Below the pieces are notes generated by a model. The model worked only from the letters and a program-made list of their open reading frames with translations, was not told the DNA's origin and ran no database searches. A DNA stretch of 64,000 bases from Gordonia bronchialis DSM 43247 (GTDB lineage: Bacteria; Actinomycetota; Actinomycetes; Mycobacteriales; Mycobacteriaceae), in assembly GCF_000024785.1 (NCBI RefSeq), contig NC_013441.1, positions 4,650,001 through 4,714,000 on the forward strand. Reading direction: 5' to 3'. Below, in pieces: positions 1 to 8,069 of the stretch. How positions within the stretch are numbered: the stretch's first letter is position 1; the number at the start of each line of letters is the position of its first letter. The position numbers and the translations under genes were made by a program.

Positions 1-1471
1 CGGCCGCGGCGGTGATCGCGACGGCCACCCACACGGCGTTGTGCAAGCCGTCCATGAAGACCTCCTGGACGGCGGCCTCGATCGCGGGTCGCAGCCCCGA
101 CGGTGCCCCCTCGGCTACCGCACCGCCCGCCATCACCGACTGCTGTGCCGCGTCGACGGCCTCGCGAGGCAGGCCCAGTCCGGAAAGACGGTCTCCCACA
201 CCGGCCAGATAGGCCGACGTCAGAACCGAACCGAGGACCGCGACCCCGAGCGTGCCGCCGACCTCACGCGTCGTGTCGTTCACCGCGCTCCCGGCGCCCG
301 CTTGTTCCGGCCGCGACGAGTCCATGATCATCTGCGTGCACGGTCCGGAGATGAACGCGAGTCCCACCGCCATCAGCGACATCGACCAGATGATCAGCTC
401 CCAGTATCCCGAGAACCGGGAGGCGATCTCGACCAGACCGAACCCCGCGGACATCACGAAGGCGCCGAACACCGCGACCAGCCGCGGGCCGAACCGGTGC
501 GAGAGCGCCATCGCCACCGGCGAGAGGACCGCCATCACGATCGCGAACGGCAGGGTACGAAGGCCCGCCTCCAGCGGCCCATATCCCTTGACGCCCTGGA
601 AGAACTGGGTGATCAGGAAGATGAAGCCGAACAGCGCGAAGAAGGCGACGCTGATCATGCCGGCGGCCGTGGCGAATCGGCGGTTGGCGAACAGCCGGAC
701 GTCGAGGATCGGATGGTCGATGGAGAGCTGGCGCCGGGCGAACACGCCCAGGATCGCCACGGCCGCAACGATTCCACCGATGGTGCGGAAGGTGAGCCAG
801 CCGACGTGGGGCCCCTCGATCACCGAGTAGGTGAGCAGACCGAGGCCGGCGACGGACAGCGCCAGGCCGGGCAGATCGAATCGGGAGACCGTCTCGGGGC
901 GTGTGCCGGGAACGACGAGAAGGATTGCGGCAAGGGCGATCACGCCGAGTGGAACGTTGACCCAGAACACCGAGGTCCAGGAGAAGTGCTCCAGCAGCCA
1001 GCCGCCCAGAACGGGTCCCACCGCCACGGCGACCCCTGACGTCGCAGCCCAGACCCCGACTGCCGCAGCACGTTCGCGCGGCTGCGTGAACACCGTGGTG
1101 ACGATGGCGAGAGTTGCCGGGAAGACCAGTGCGGCAAACATTCCGAGTGCGCCGCGAGCGGCGATGAGTTGGCCGAGGCCCTGTGACCCGGCTGCCAGCA
1201 CCGAGACCGCGGTGAAACCGACGATGCCGGTGATGAGCATGCGGCGGTGGCCGAACCGGTCACCGAGGTAACCGCCGGTGAGCAGCAGTCCGGCGAAGAC
1301 CAGCGTGTAGGCGTCGACGATCCATTGCAGTCCGGAGATGCCGGCGTCGAGGTCTCGCGCCATGGTCGGGAGTGCGACGTTGACGATCGTGTTGTCGACC
1401 ATCACGAGCAGCTCGGCGAAGCAGAGGGCGGCCAGCGCCCACCAGCGATTGTTCAGAACGGTTCCGTTCAT
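1..1471 (-). CDS. DHA2-family MFS multidrug efflux transporter (3' end cut by window)
   Basis: Reading right to left, an open frame of about 490 codons runs off the window start. It begins MNGTVLNNRWWALAALCF and shows the marks of 14-helix drug:proton antiporters: a first helix with 'VMVDNTIVNVALP', then 'GLQWIVDAYTL' and 'GGYLGDRFGHRR', and later 'QFFQGVKGYGPLEAGLRTLP'. The family exports drugs or dyes across the inner membrane using the proton gradient. The ATG at 1471-1469 is the only reasonable start. It diverges from a TetR gene 114 bp away with two inverted repeats between them, so repression by that regulator is the natural inference. The substrate cannot be told. The C-terminus lies outside the window. 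Confidence 0.9.
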   Translation of the reverse strand, partial: MNGTVLNNRWWALAALCFAELLVMVDNTIVNVALPTMARDLDAGISGLQWIVDAYTLVFAGLLLTGGYLGDRFGHRRMLITGIVGFTAVSVLAAGSQGLGQLIAARGALGMFAALVFPATLAIVTTVFTQPRERAAAVGVWAATSGVAVAVGPVLGGWLLEHFSWTSVFWVNVPLGVIALAAILLVVPGTRPETVSRFDLPGLALSVAGLGLLTYSVIEGPHVGWLTFRTIGGIVAAVAILGVFARRQLSIDHPILDVRLFANRRFATAAGMISVAFFALFGFIFLITQFFQGVKGYGPLEAGLRTLPFAIVMAVLSPVAMALSHRFGPRLVAVFGAFVMSAGFGLVEIASRFSGYWELIIWSMSLMAVGLAFISGPCTQMIMDSSRPEQAGAGSAVNDTTREVGGTLGVAVLGSVLTSAYLAGVGDRLSGLGLPREAVDAAQQSVMAGGAVAEGAPSGLRPAIEAAVQEVFMDGLHNAVWVAVAITAAA

Positions 1472-1535
1472 GGGTTTGCCCTTCGGCGATCGAAGCGGTC
1501 GACGTCCAGCGATAGTGGAACATCGATCTACTGTT

Positions 1536-1571
1536 ATAGGACGTTGTTCTATTCAAGAAGAACACTGTTCT
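1536..1571. promoter_or_regulatory. Paired TetR-type operator candidates
   Basis: The divergent intergenic region contains a perfect 6-1-6 inverted repeat, AGAACA-C-TGTTCT, at 1559-1571. An imperfect one, ATAGGAC-GTT-GTTCTAT, lies at 1536-1552. Both share a TAGAAC/GTTCTA half-site. They sit just upstream of the TetR start (1586) and 65-85 bp upstream of the efflux-pump start. This arrangement fits autoregulation plus pump repression. Binding is inferred, not shown. Confidence 0.55.
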
Positions 1572-1585
1572 AGTACGATGTCAAT

Positions 1586-2176
1586 ATGTCTGGCGCCAAA
1601 TCCCCTCCGAAGGCCCGTACGCGCACGTCGGGCGCCGATATCCGGCCGGGACTGATCGCGGCGGGGCGTCGGATCCTGGAACGCTCGGGGCCGTCGGGGC
1701 TGACCGTCCGCGCGGTCGCCACGGAGGCGGGGGTGGCGCCGATGGGCGTCTACAACCACTTCGACGGCAAGGAGGGACTACTCGCCGCCCTGGTGACCGA
1801 CGGATTCGCCGACTTCGCACGCCGGGTCGCGACCACCGACGCCGACCCGGCGCTCCGACTACGCAACAGTGGTCGCGCCTACCGCGAGTTCGCGCTCGCG
1901 AACCCTGAGCTGTATGCGCTGATGTTCTCCAGCGAATGCGAGGCCGACACCGAGACCGCCGCCGACGCCTTCCACGTGTTCGCCGAGGTCATCCGATACG
2001 GCCAGGTCGCGGGGTTGATCATGGGTGGCGATCCGGCCGGGCTGGCCATGCAGGCGTGGTCATGCGTCCACGGCGCGGTGTCGCTCGAGCTCGCCGGATC
2101 GGCACCACCGTTCCTCGATGCGACCGCCAACTACGAGCACATTCTCGACCTCATCGCCCGCGGCCTGGCGGCGTGA
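1586..2176 (+). CDS. TetR/AcrR-family transcriptional regulator
   Basis: This 196-aa protein has an N-terminal TetR helix-turn-helix at roughly residues 15-60, with 'GPSGLTVRAVATEAGVAPMG' followed by 'VYNHFDGKEGLLAALV'. An all-helical ligand-binding half follows, with the 'YREFALANPELYALMF' segment typical of the WHG-type C-terminal domain. It is divergent from the DHA2 pump and probably represses pump and itself through the inverted repeats just upstream. No clear Shine-Dalgarno precedes the ATG, so a short-leader or leaderless transcript is possible. The inducer is unknown. Confidence 0.9.
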   Translation: MSGAKSPPKARTRTSGADIRPGLIAAGRRILERSGPSGLTVRAVATEAGVAPMGVYNHFDGKEGLLAALVTDGFADFARRVATTDADPALRLRNSGRAYREFALANPELYALMFSSECEADTETAADAFHVFAEVIRYGQVAGLIMGGDPAGLAMQAWSCVHGAVSLELAGSAPPFLDATANYEHILDLIARGLAA

Positions 2177-2228
2177 GCGAAGACCGTTGCGACCGTCTCG
2201 GCCGATCGGGGTCCGGCCATCTGGGACA

Positions 2229-3023
2229 ATGACGCCCGTGACTGAGTATCGGATCGACGATCTCGCGCGCGCCGCAGGCACCACGACCCGCAACGTGCGA
2301 GGCTACCAGGACCGCGGGTTGTTACCCCGGCCCGTCCGGCGCGGCCGTATCGCGATCTACACCGACGCGCACCTCGCCCGCCTGAAAGTCATCAACGACC
2401 TGCTCAAACGGGGCTTCACCATCCGCCACATCGGCGACTTCCTGTCCGGCATGCAACGCGGTGACGACCTCGCCGAAGTCCTCGGCCTGCAGGAGGTGGT
2501 CTCCGAACCCTGGTCCACCGCGACGTCGACGACGATGTCGGCGGCGGATCTGCGCGACCTGCTCAACACCGGCAATCCCGCGCACTTCGCTCAGCTCATC
2601 GAATTCGGCCTGATCAGTCCCGACGGCCCGCAGGACCCGCCGGAGAAGTACGCGATTCTCGATCAGGAGACCGTCGCCGCGTACGGACGACTGGTGAAAC
2701 TGGGCGTCGCACTGCCCGGCATCCTGGAGGTTCACCGCAGGCTCGACGCCGAGATGTCAGCGGTCGCGGCAACCGTGATCTCCGCCGGACGACGTGCCGT
2801 CACCGACGGCCATACGGACGGCTGGATTCCCCAGACACAAGCCGAATCCGATTGGGCCACTGAGCTTCTGACAGAGCTTCGACGTGCGGGTACCGTCTCC
2901 GCGCACAATGCCCTCGACCGCGCGCTCGACCGCGATATGGCCCGGCAACTCGAGGAGTACCTCGGCGAGGCGCGCAAGGCGCGGCGGGATCCGCCCAACG
3001 AGCACCCCATCACCGCCCCCTGA
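2229..3023 (+). CDS. MerR-family transcriptional regulator
   Basis: The N-terminus is a MerR winged helix: 'YRIDDLARAAGTTTRNVRGY' then 'QDRGLLPRP..GRIAIYTDAHLARL' and 'LLKRGFTIRHIGDFL'. The C-terminal 170 residues form a helical domain without the cysteines of metal- or redox-sensing members, so an organic ligand or no ligand is likelier. The chosen ATG at 2229 gives 264 aa; a GTG at 2238 (MTEYRIDDL) is equally close to the domain. It lies 52 bp after the TetR gene on the same strand. No target can be named. Confidence 0.88.
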   Translation: MTPVTEYRIDDLARAAGTTTRNVRGYQDRGLLPRPVRRGRIAIYTDAHLARLKVINDLLKRGFTIRHIGDFLSGMQRGDDLAEVLGLQEVVSEPWSTATSTTMSAADLRDLLNTGNPAHFAQLIEFGLISPDGPQDPPEKYAILDQETVAAYGRLVKLGVALPGILEVHRRLDAEMSAVAATVISAGRRAVTDGHTDGWIPQTQAESDWATELLTELRRAGTVSAHNALDRALDRDMARQLEEYLGEARKARRDPPNEHPITAP

Positions 3024-3035
3024 GCCTCCCCTGCC

Positions 3036-3083
3036 GGTTGAGTAGGCACGTGCGAGCTTGCGAGCCCGAGCCGTATCGAAACC
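3036..3083. repeat. GGTTGAG...TCGAAACC interspersed intergenic repeat
   Basis: Between the convergent MerR gene and the proline-rich gene is a 48-bp block that starts GGTTGAGTAGGC and ends GTATCGAAACC. The same type of sequence recurs at 9460-9536. Partial copies lie near 38795 and 52875, always between genes or at a gene's very end. I see it as a dispersed non-coding repeat common in Gordonia-like genomes. Confidence 0.6.
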
Positions 3084-3130
3084 ACGGCGGGCCGAAAGTG
3101 TCGGCAACCCGCCGCGGTATCGCTGCCGAC

Positions 3131-4558
3131 TCAGGGCAACACGATCGGCGGTAGTCCCGGGATCGGGTTGGGAATCGTCAGGCGCGGACGAGGCCGCGGA
3201 CGTGGGCGTGAACGCGGACGTGTGGTGGTGTCGTTGGGGGTCGTCTGCGGAGGCGGCGGCGGGGGTGGGGTGTATTGCTGTGCGGGCAGCCGGGCCTCGG
3301 CGAGCACCGCGGGATCGGCATACGACGACGGCGCGGGCTGCGTGACCGGCGCCGACGACGATGGTGCCGCCGCAGTCCGCTGTGCCGAATCGTCATCGGT
3401 GAGCGCGAAAGCCGTTGCAACGCCGACCAGTGCGAGGACCGCTGCGGTCCCGACGACAGCGGCCACACGCTTCCCGCCGGCCCGGTAGAGCAGGCCGCGG
3501 TCGCGCCGATGGAACGGCGTCGACTCGACATCCGGCGCGACAGCGTCCGGTTGTTCATGGTCGAGACCGGAGTCGTCGAACAGTTCGGTGTCCCCGGCCA
3601 CCGAGCTGTCCGGCGCCGACACATCCGAGTACGCAAGCGATGTCGCGATGACGGGGATGGGTTCGGTAGGAGTGTCGTCGACCGGCGGATCGCTGATGGG
3701 CGCTTCGCAAATTGGTTCTGGCGCAACAGGTTCTGGCGCAACGGGTTCTGCGGCAATCAACTCTGCAGCAACGGGCTCTGGCGCAATCAACGCTGCGGCA
3801 ACGGGTTCTGGCGAAGCAGGCTCCGGGACAACCGGCATGGGAGCCGGAACCATCGCCGGAAAATCAACTGAGGCAACGTCGGTGGCGTCGACGTGAGCGT
3901 TCGTCGTCGGCGTGTGTTGGGCGTCGATCCCCAATGAGCTCCCGGTCGCACCGGGCTCCGGGGCGTCGAGGTCGACGACGGGCACCGGGACGGCGCGCGC
4001 GATGGAATCGCGAAGACCGGGCCAGTCCCGCAGGCCGTCGGCCGCGATCACCGCTGCCACCGGGCGAGGGCAGTCGGACACCGCGGTGCGGGTCATCACC
4101 TCCACGCGGGCGACGAGGTCGCGCGTCGACTCCTCGACGTCGCGGCGCGCGAGACGGAAGAGGCGGATGTGCTGGCGTCCCATGATGAAGGTGCCGTCGG
4201 AATCACGAAGTCGCTCACGTCCGCGGGCCACCAGATCGAGCAGTTCGGCGTCCCATGCAGGTGCGGTCGGCATCTCGACGCGTCCGATGCGGATGAGGTG
4301 GTCGGCGATCACCCGATCGAGCGCATCGGGACCGATGTCCTCGGCCGCGCTTGCGTTCAGAACGGCGCGCGTGGCCAGATCAACCGTCAGGATCAGCACG
4401 CCGTCGTCGAGGTCGAGCAACACCACCGGCTCGTCAACGGGCAGTGACCGCGCCTGCAGCCCGGCCGCGATCTGCTCGAGGGAGTCGACGACAAGTGGGC
4501 GCTGACCAGCATCGACCGGTCGGGTCGAGGTGTGCGCGGTGTTGTCGGTCATGATCAT
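3131..4558 (-). CDS. Proline-rich single-pass membrane protein of unknown function
   Basis: This 475-aa protein has three parts. An N-terminal globular domain of about 200 residues contains 'VVLLDLDDGVLILTVDL' and 'RQHIRLFRLARRDVEESTRD'. A long acidic, Pro/Ala/Glu-rich linker carries degenerate EPVA repeats. Then come one membrane helix ('AAVVGTAAVLALVGVATAFAL') and an extracytoplasmic Pro-rich tail ending in Arg/Pro repeats. The domain order suggests a cytoplasmic domain tethered to a wall-facing tail, as in several mycobacterial Pro-rich proteins. Start candidates are ATG 4558 and ATG 4552, two codons apart. Function unknown. Confidence 0.7.
   Translation of the reverse strand: MIMTDNTAHTSTRPVDAGQRPLVVDSLEQIAAGLQARSLPVDEPVVLLDLDDGVLILTVDLATRAVLNASAAEDIGPDALDRVIADHLIRIGRVEMPTAPAWDAELLDLVARGRERLRDSDGTFIMGRQHIRLFRLARRDVEESTRDLVARVEVMTRTAVSDCPRPVAAVIAADGLRDWPGLRDSIARAVPVPVVDLDAPEPGATGSSLGIDAQHTPTTNAHVDATDVASVDFPAMVPAPMPVVPEPASPEPVAAALIAPEPVAAELIAAEPVAPEPVAPEPICEAPISDPPVDDTPTEPIPVIATSLAYSDVSAPDSSVAGDTELFDDSGLDHEQPDAVAPDVESTPFHRRDRGLLYRAGGKRVAAVVGTAAVLALVGVATAFALTDDDSAQRTAAAPSSSAPVTQPAPSSYADPAVLAEARLPAQQYTPPPPPPPQTTPNDTTTRPRSRPRPRPRPRLTIPNPIPGLPPIVLP
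3714..3820 (-). repeat. Degenerate tandem repeat coding for EPVA-type units
   Basis: About seven 15-18 bp units of the form GGTTCTGGCGCAA / GGTTCTGCGGCAA lie in tandem inside the proline-rich membrane protein gene. They encode alternating Glu-Pro-Val/Ile-Ala units in the linker. Such in-frame arrays usually vary in copy number between strains. Confidence 0.65.
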
Positions 4559-4681
4559 CGCTCGGCGGTTCGGGGACCTGGGACGGGACGAGTGGTGCAC
4601 ATCGCCCAGCGCCCCCACCGGCGAGAATGTGCCGAATCAAGCCAGGTGATCGACTCGTTCGAGACACCAAACTACCACGGG

Positions 4682-6079
4682 TCAGCGCAGGAGGGTCTCC
4701 GAAGTGTGCCCGCTCGCCTGCGCAGGCGTGCGTGGGCGGAGCCCGCGGACGGTGACCGGCCCTCCGATCGCGTGGTAGGTCCATCCGGCGTCGAGCCACA
4801 TCTGCGGGTCCAGGCAGCGCCGGCCGTCGACGATGACCTTGGCGCGCACCACGTCGTCGAGTTCTTCCGGCGACATGTGTACGAACTCGGCCCATTCGGT
4901 GGCGATCACCACGACGTCAGCGCGGTCGCAGGCCTCACCGGCGGTGGCCGCGTAGCCGAGCATCGGATACATCCGACGCGAGTTCTCCAGCGCCTTCGGG
5001 TCGAAGACGGTCACCGACGCCCCGCGCAGCGCCAGTTGCCCGGCGACGCTGAGCGCCGGTGAGTCGCGCACGTCGTCACTCTCGGGTTTGAAAGCGGCGC
5101 CGAGGACCGCGATGTTGCGGCCGAGGACATCACCGCCGACGGCCTGCGCCACCAAATCGACCATGGCCGTGCGTCGTCGCATGTTGATGGCGTCGACCTC
5201 ACGCAGGAATCCCAGGGTGCGCCGGGCTCCGAGTTCGTCGGCGCGCGCGGTGAACGCCCGAATGTCCTTGGGCAGACAGCCGCCACCGAATCCCAACCCG
5301 GCGTTGAGGAATCGTCGGCCGATGCGCTTGTCGTGCCCGATGGCGTCGGCGAGGGTGCTGACGTCGGCACCCACCACCTCACAGAGCTCGCTGATCGCGT
5401 TGATGAACGAGATCTTGGTCGCCAGAAACGCATTCGCCGACACCTTGACGAGTTCGGCTGTTGCCCAGTCTGTTTCGATGAACGGCACGCCGGTTTCGAG
5501 GATCTCCCGGTAGAGTTCGCCGATCACCGCGGCGGCCGACGACTCCAACGCGTCCGGGTCGGTGCCGAGCACGATGCGGTCGGGGGTCAGGGTGTCCTCC
5601 ACCGCGAATCCCTCACGCAGGAACTCCGGACTCCACGCCAGTTCCACGGACACCCCGTCGGCGGCGAGTACCGCGATGCGCTGGGCGAGCGACGCCGCGG
5701 TCCCGACGGGGACCGTCGACTTCCCGATGATCAGGTGGTCGCCGCGCAGGACCGGCACCAGGGCGTCGACAGCTGCGTTGACGTGCGACAGGTCGGCGGC
5801 GTGCCCACGCGGTTCCTGCGGGGTCCCGACGCCCAGGAAGTGCACCGACGCATGCGCCGCGGCCTCTCGGTGATCGGTGGTGAAGGCGAGGCGGCCGGCG
5901 GTGATGTTGCGGCGCAGGATGTCGGTCAGTCCGGGCTCGAAGAACGGCACGTCACCGGCTTTCAGCCGTTCCACCTTCGCCGCATCCACGTCGACGCCGA
6001 GCACGTCATGTCCGAGTTCGGCCATACAGGCCGCGTGGGTGGCTCCGAGATATCCGCATCCGATGACGGTGAGCTTCAT
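4682..6079 (-). CDS. udgA: UDP-glucose 6-dehydrogenase
   Basis: This 465-aa enzyme of the UDP-glucose/GDP-mannose dehydrogenase family oxidises UDP-glucose to UDP-glucuronate with two NAD+. The N-terminal Rossmann motif is 'VIGCGYLGATHAA'. 'STVPVGT' lies near residue 121 and 'WSPEFLREG' near 149. The catalytic cysteine is C268 in 'GFGGGCLPKD'. The C-terminal UDP-binding domain begins with 'VAVLGAAFKPESDDVRDSP'-like sequence. The ATG at 6079 starts directly at the Rossmann strand. In M. tuberculosis udgA (Rv0322) neighbours dcd (Rv0321). Here the two remain on one strand but an opposite-strand cassette separates them. Confidence 0.93.
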   Translation of the reverse strand: MKLTVIGCGYLGATHAACMAELGHDVLGVDVDAAKVERLKAGDVPFFEPGLTDILRRNITAGRLAFTTDHREAAAHASVHFLGVGTPQEPRGHAADLSHVNAAVDALVPVLRGDHLIIGKSTVPVGTAASLAQRIAVLAADGVSVELAWSPEFLREGFAVEDTLTPDRIVLGTDPDALESSAAAVIGELYREILETGVPFIETDWATAELVKVSANAFLATKISFINAISELCEVVGADVSTLADAIGHDKRIGRRFLNAGLGFGGGCLPKDIRAFTARADELGARRTLGFLREVDAINMRRRTAMVDLVAQAVGGDVLGRNIAVLGAAFKPESDDVRDSPALSVAGQLALRGASVTVFDPKALENSRRMYPMLGYAATAGEACDRADVVVIATEWAEFVHMSPEELDDVVRAKVIVDGRRCLDPQMWLDAGWTYHAIGGPVTVRGLRPRTPAQASGHTSETLLR

Positions 6080-6257
6080 GGTCTAGTGACTACGCGCGCC
6101 GCCCTGCCGTCGGCCGACCATCACCTGGCCTGTCGTCGTCGGGTCGGTGAATTCCGCACCAACCGGTCCCCTGGCCGGCACCGCTGCTCGAGTTCGGCTG
6201 ACGCCCACCGGGACCTGTGAACAGTCTCTGCTCGTCCACATGCCGTGGGGATACGTT

Positions 6258-6990
6258 GTGGCGGTGACGCGACCGAGTAAGTCCCAGATCAACAAGTGCG
6301 GCGAGTTGGTCAGGCAGGTGCGTTACGAGGGATTGGTTGTGTCGCCAGCTGAACTGGAGTCTGCGATCCGCAGTCATAACCGACTTTCGCGCCGAGCACT
6401 CCTACCCGTTGCTGAAGGTCCGGCTCGGCTTGTCGAGCATGATTCGGACTGAACGATGTGACCCTGTCGTCAGTCAACGCTTGAAGCGGGTGCCCCGCAT
6501 CGTGAGAAAACCTCATCGAACAATCGGTTCATCAAGTGGGCGTACGCAGTTGGCGAGGTTGGAAGACATTGGTGGAGTTCGTGCTGTCCTACAGGACCGG
6601 ACAGAACTGGACAGAATACGTCGACGCATCGAGCGAAACTGGCGCGACGAGTTCAAACGCACTCGTGATTACATCGCGGTACCCAAAGAGGTTGGGTATC
6701 GGGCGGTGCACTACGTCGTCGTGAGAGATGGACGCGCGATCGAGGTCCAACTTCGGACCCGTGGGCAGCAGCAGTGGGCCGACGCTGCCGAATCGGCAGA
6801 CGCTCGACTGTCGGGCGTCGGTGTAAACCTCAAAGACGGTGAAGGACCCGCGGAGATGATCGAGTACTTCGCAGCGGCGGGTGAATTGATTTTTCTTCGC
6901 GAGTATGGTTTGGAGATACCCTCGTCGGTACACGACCGCTTCCGTGCTGCCCGGCGGGCTGTAGTTGAAGCGGGCTACTACAACGCATGA
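6258..6990 (+). pseudogene. RelA/SpoT-domain (p)ppGpp synthetase-like protein, frameshifted
   Basis: Two overlapping frames together encode a small alarmone-synthetase-like protein of about 240 aa. The first frame (GTG 6258 or 6264) gives 'VTRPSKSQINKCGELVRQV'. The second, from about 6370, gives 'SYPLLKVRLGL', 'LEDIGGVRAVL', 'TRDYIAVPKEVGYRAVHYV' and 'IEVQLRTRGQQQWADA', the DI-x-G-x-R, GYR-x-x-H and E-x-Q-x-RT motifs of RelA synthetase domains. Removing one C from the CC at 6368-6369 joins them as ...ESAIAVITDF.... There is no HD hydrolase domain, ACT or TGS. The G-loop (RLKRVPRIVRK) is not canonical. It overlaps the next gene by 4 bp and lies between udgA and dcd on the opposite strand, as an inserted cassette would. 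Confidence 0.75.
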
Positions 6991-7286
6991 GGGTCGCACT
7001 CGACGGAAAGGTGGCCATGGCCAAGCACGGCGACGACTCGGTTTACTTCCTGCTGGTCTACAGCGTCGATGACGGCCGGCTGGTCGACGATCCCGCCGAG
7101 TTCGTCGACCGCGAGGAAGCGATCGAGCGCTATGACGCTACCGAACGGCTCTACCGCGGCAAGCTCAATCGATATGAGATCGTTCTGATCGCTGCTGACA
7201 GCATCGAGACTGTGATGACCACTCACGGTCACTACTTCCAGGCATCCAACGATTCGATGTTCTCCGAATTCCTCGCTGACGCCTGA
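6987..7286 (+). CDS. Small protein paired with the RelA/SpoT-like gene (antitoxin candidate)
   Basis: The 99-aa protein starts in an ATGA overlap with the stop of the RelA/SpoT-like gene, so the two are translationally coupled. Its sequence is acidic and mixed, with no membrane helix: 'DSVYFLLVYSVDDGRLVDD', 'FVDREEAIERYDATERLY', 'YEIVLIAADSIETVMTTHGH'. I recognise no domain. Small-alarmone-synthetase toxins (toxSAS) are known to be encoded next to small neutralising antitoxins, and the position, size and overlap fit that pattern. This is inference. It could instead be an unrelated partner. Confidence 0.7.
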   Translation: MRVALDGKVAMAKHGDDSVYFLLVYSVDDGRLVDDPAEFVDREEAIERYDATERLYRGKLNRYEIVLIAADSIETVMTTHGHYFQASNDSMFSEFLADA

Positions 7287-7296
7287 TCTAGCCATC

Positions 7297-7872
7297 TCAG
7301 CCCGCCGACCCACCGAAGTTGAGATACGCCTTCGACGGCGTCGGCCCCCGTTGTCCCTGGTACTTCGATCCGACCGCAGCGCTGCCGTACGGGTTCTCCG
7401 CGGGGCTGCTGAGCCGGATGAGACACAGCTGCCCAATCTTCATCCCCGGCCACAACGTGATCGGGAGATTGGCGACGTTGGACAGCTCGAGTGTGATGTG
7501 CCCGGAGAAGCCCGGGTCGATGAAGCCGGCGGTGGAGTGCGTGAGCAGACCCAACCGCCCCAGTGACGATTTCCCTTCGAGGCGGCCGGCCAGGTCGTCG
7601 GGCAGGCTGCACACCTCGAGCGTGGACCCGAGCACGAACTCGCCCGGATGCAGCACAAACGGCTCGCCGTCGGCGGGTTCGACGAGACTCGTCAGCTCAT
7701 CTTGGCGTTGCGCGGGGTCGATGTGGGTGTAGCGGGTGTTGTTGAAGACCCGGAACAGGCCGTCGAGACGTACGTCGACGCTGGACGGTTGCACCAGAAC
7801 GGGGTCGAAGGGCTCGATCCCGAGGCGTCCGTCGGCGATCTGGGCACGAATGTCGCGATCGGAGAGCAGCAC
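7297..7872 (-). CDS. dcd: dCTP deaminase
   Basis: This 191-aa trimeric enzyme converts dCTP to dUTP, or to dUMP in the bifunctional actinobacterial form. The GTG at 7872 gives the normal family start [13 protein letters not shown]; the frame stays open upstream but that sequence is Arg/Ser-rich and not family-like. Signatures are '[17 protein letters not shown]', '[12 protein letters not shown]', '[20 protein letters not shown]' and 'MKIGQL'. The Glu of '[13 protein letters not shown]' is the expected catalytic residue. In M. tuberculosis dcd adjoins udgA; here the RelA/SpoT-like cassette lies between. Confidence 0.94.
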   Translation of the reverse strand: MLLSDRDIRAQIADGRLGIEPFDPVLVQPSSVDVRLDGLFRVFNNTRYTHIDPAQRQDELTSLVEPADGEPFVLHPGEFVLGSTLEVCSLPDDLAGRLEGKSSLGRLGLLTHSTAGFIDPGFSGHITLELSNVANLPITLWPGMKIGQLCLIRLSSPAENPYGSAAVGSKYQGQRGPTPSKAYLNFGGSAG

Positions 7873-8069
7873 GTTTGCGAGGTTATCCGACGGGCGCCGG
7901 CGACCTGGAGGTGACCGCGAGGCGAACGACATTCGACCACTTCGAGCAGATGTGCCGACCGCCCCGCCAACGGCCCCGAATGGCTTTACAGTGTTGTTCG
8001 CAGCGCTCACGATCGGCCGTTTGATGGCCGGCCACCGGGGACGGTTGCTGTCAGAACGGGGAGAGCTCG

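Noticed and set aside
3700-3830. CRISPR-like array
   Set aside because: The repeats are 15-18 bp, in frame and without unique spacers; they code for the EPVA linker of the membrane protein.
6258-6990. Programmed ribosomal frameshift in the RelA/SpoT-like gene
   Set aside because: No slippery sequence, stimulatory stem or internal ribosome site is apparent at the junction; a one-base lesion explains it more simply.
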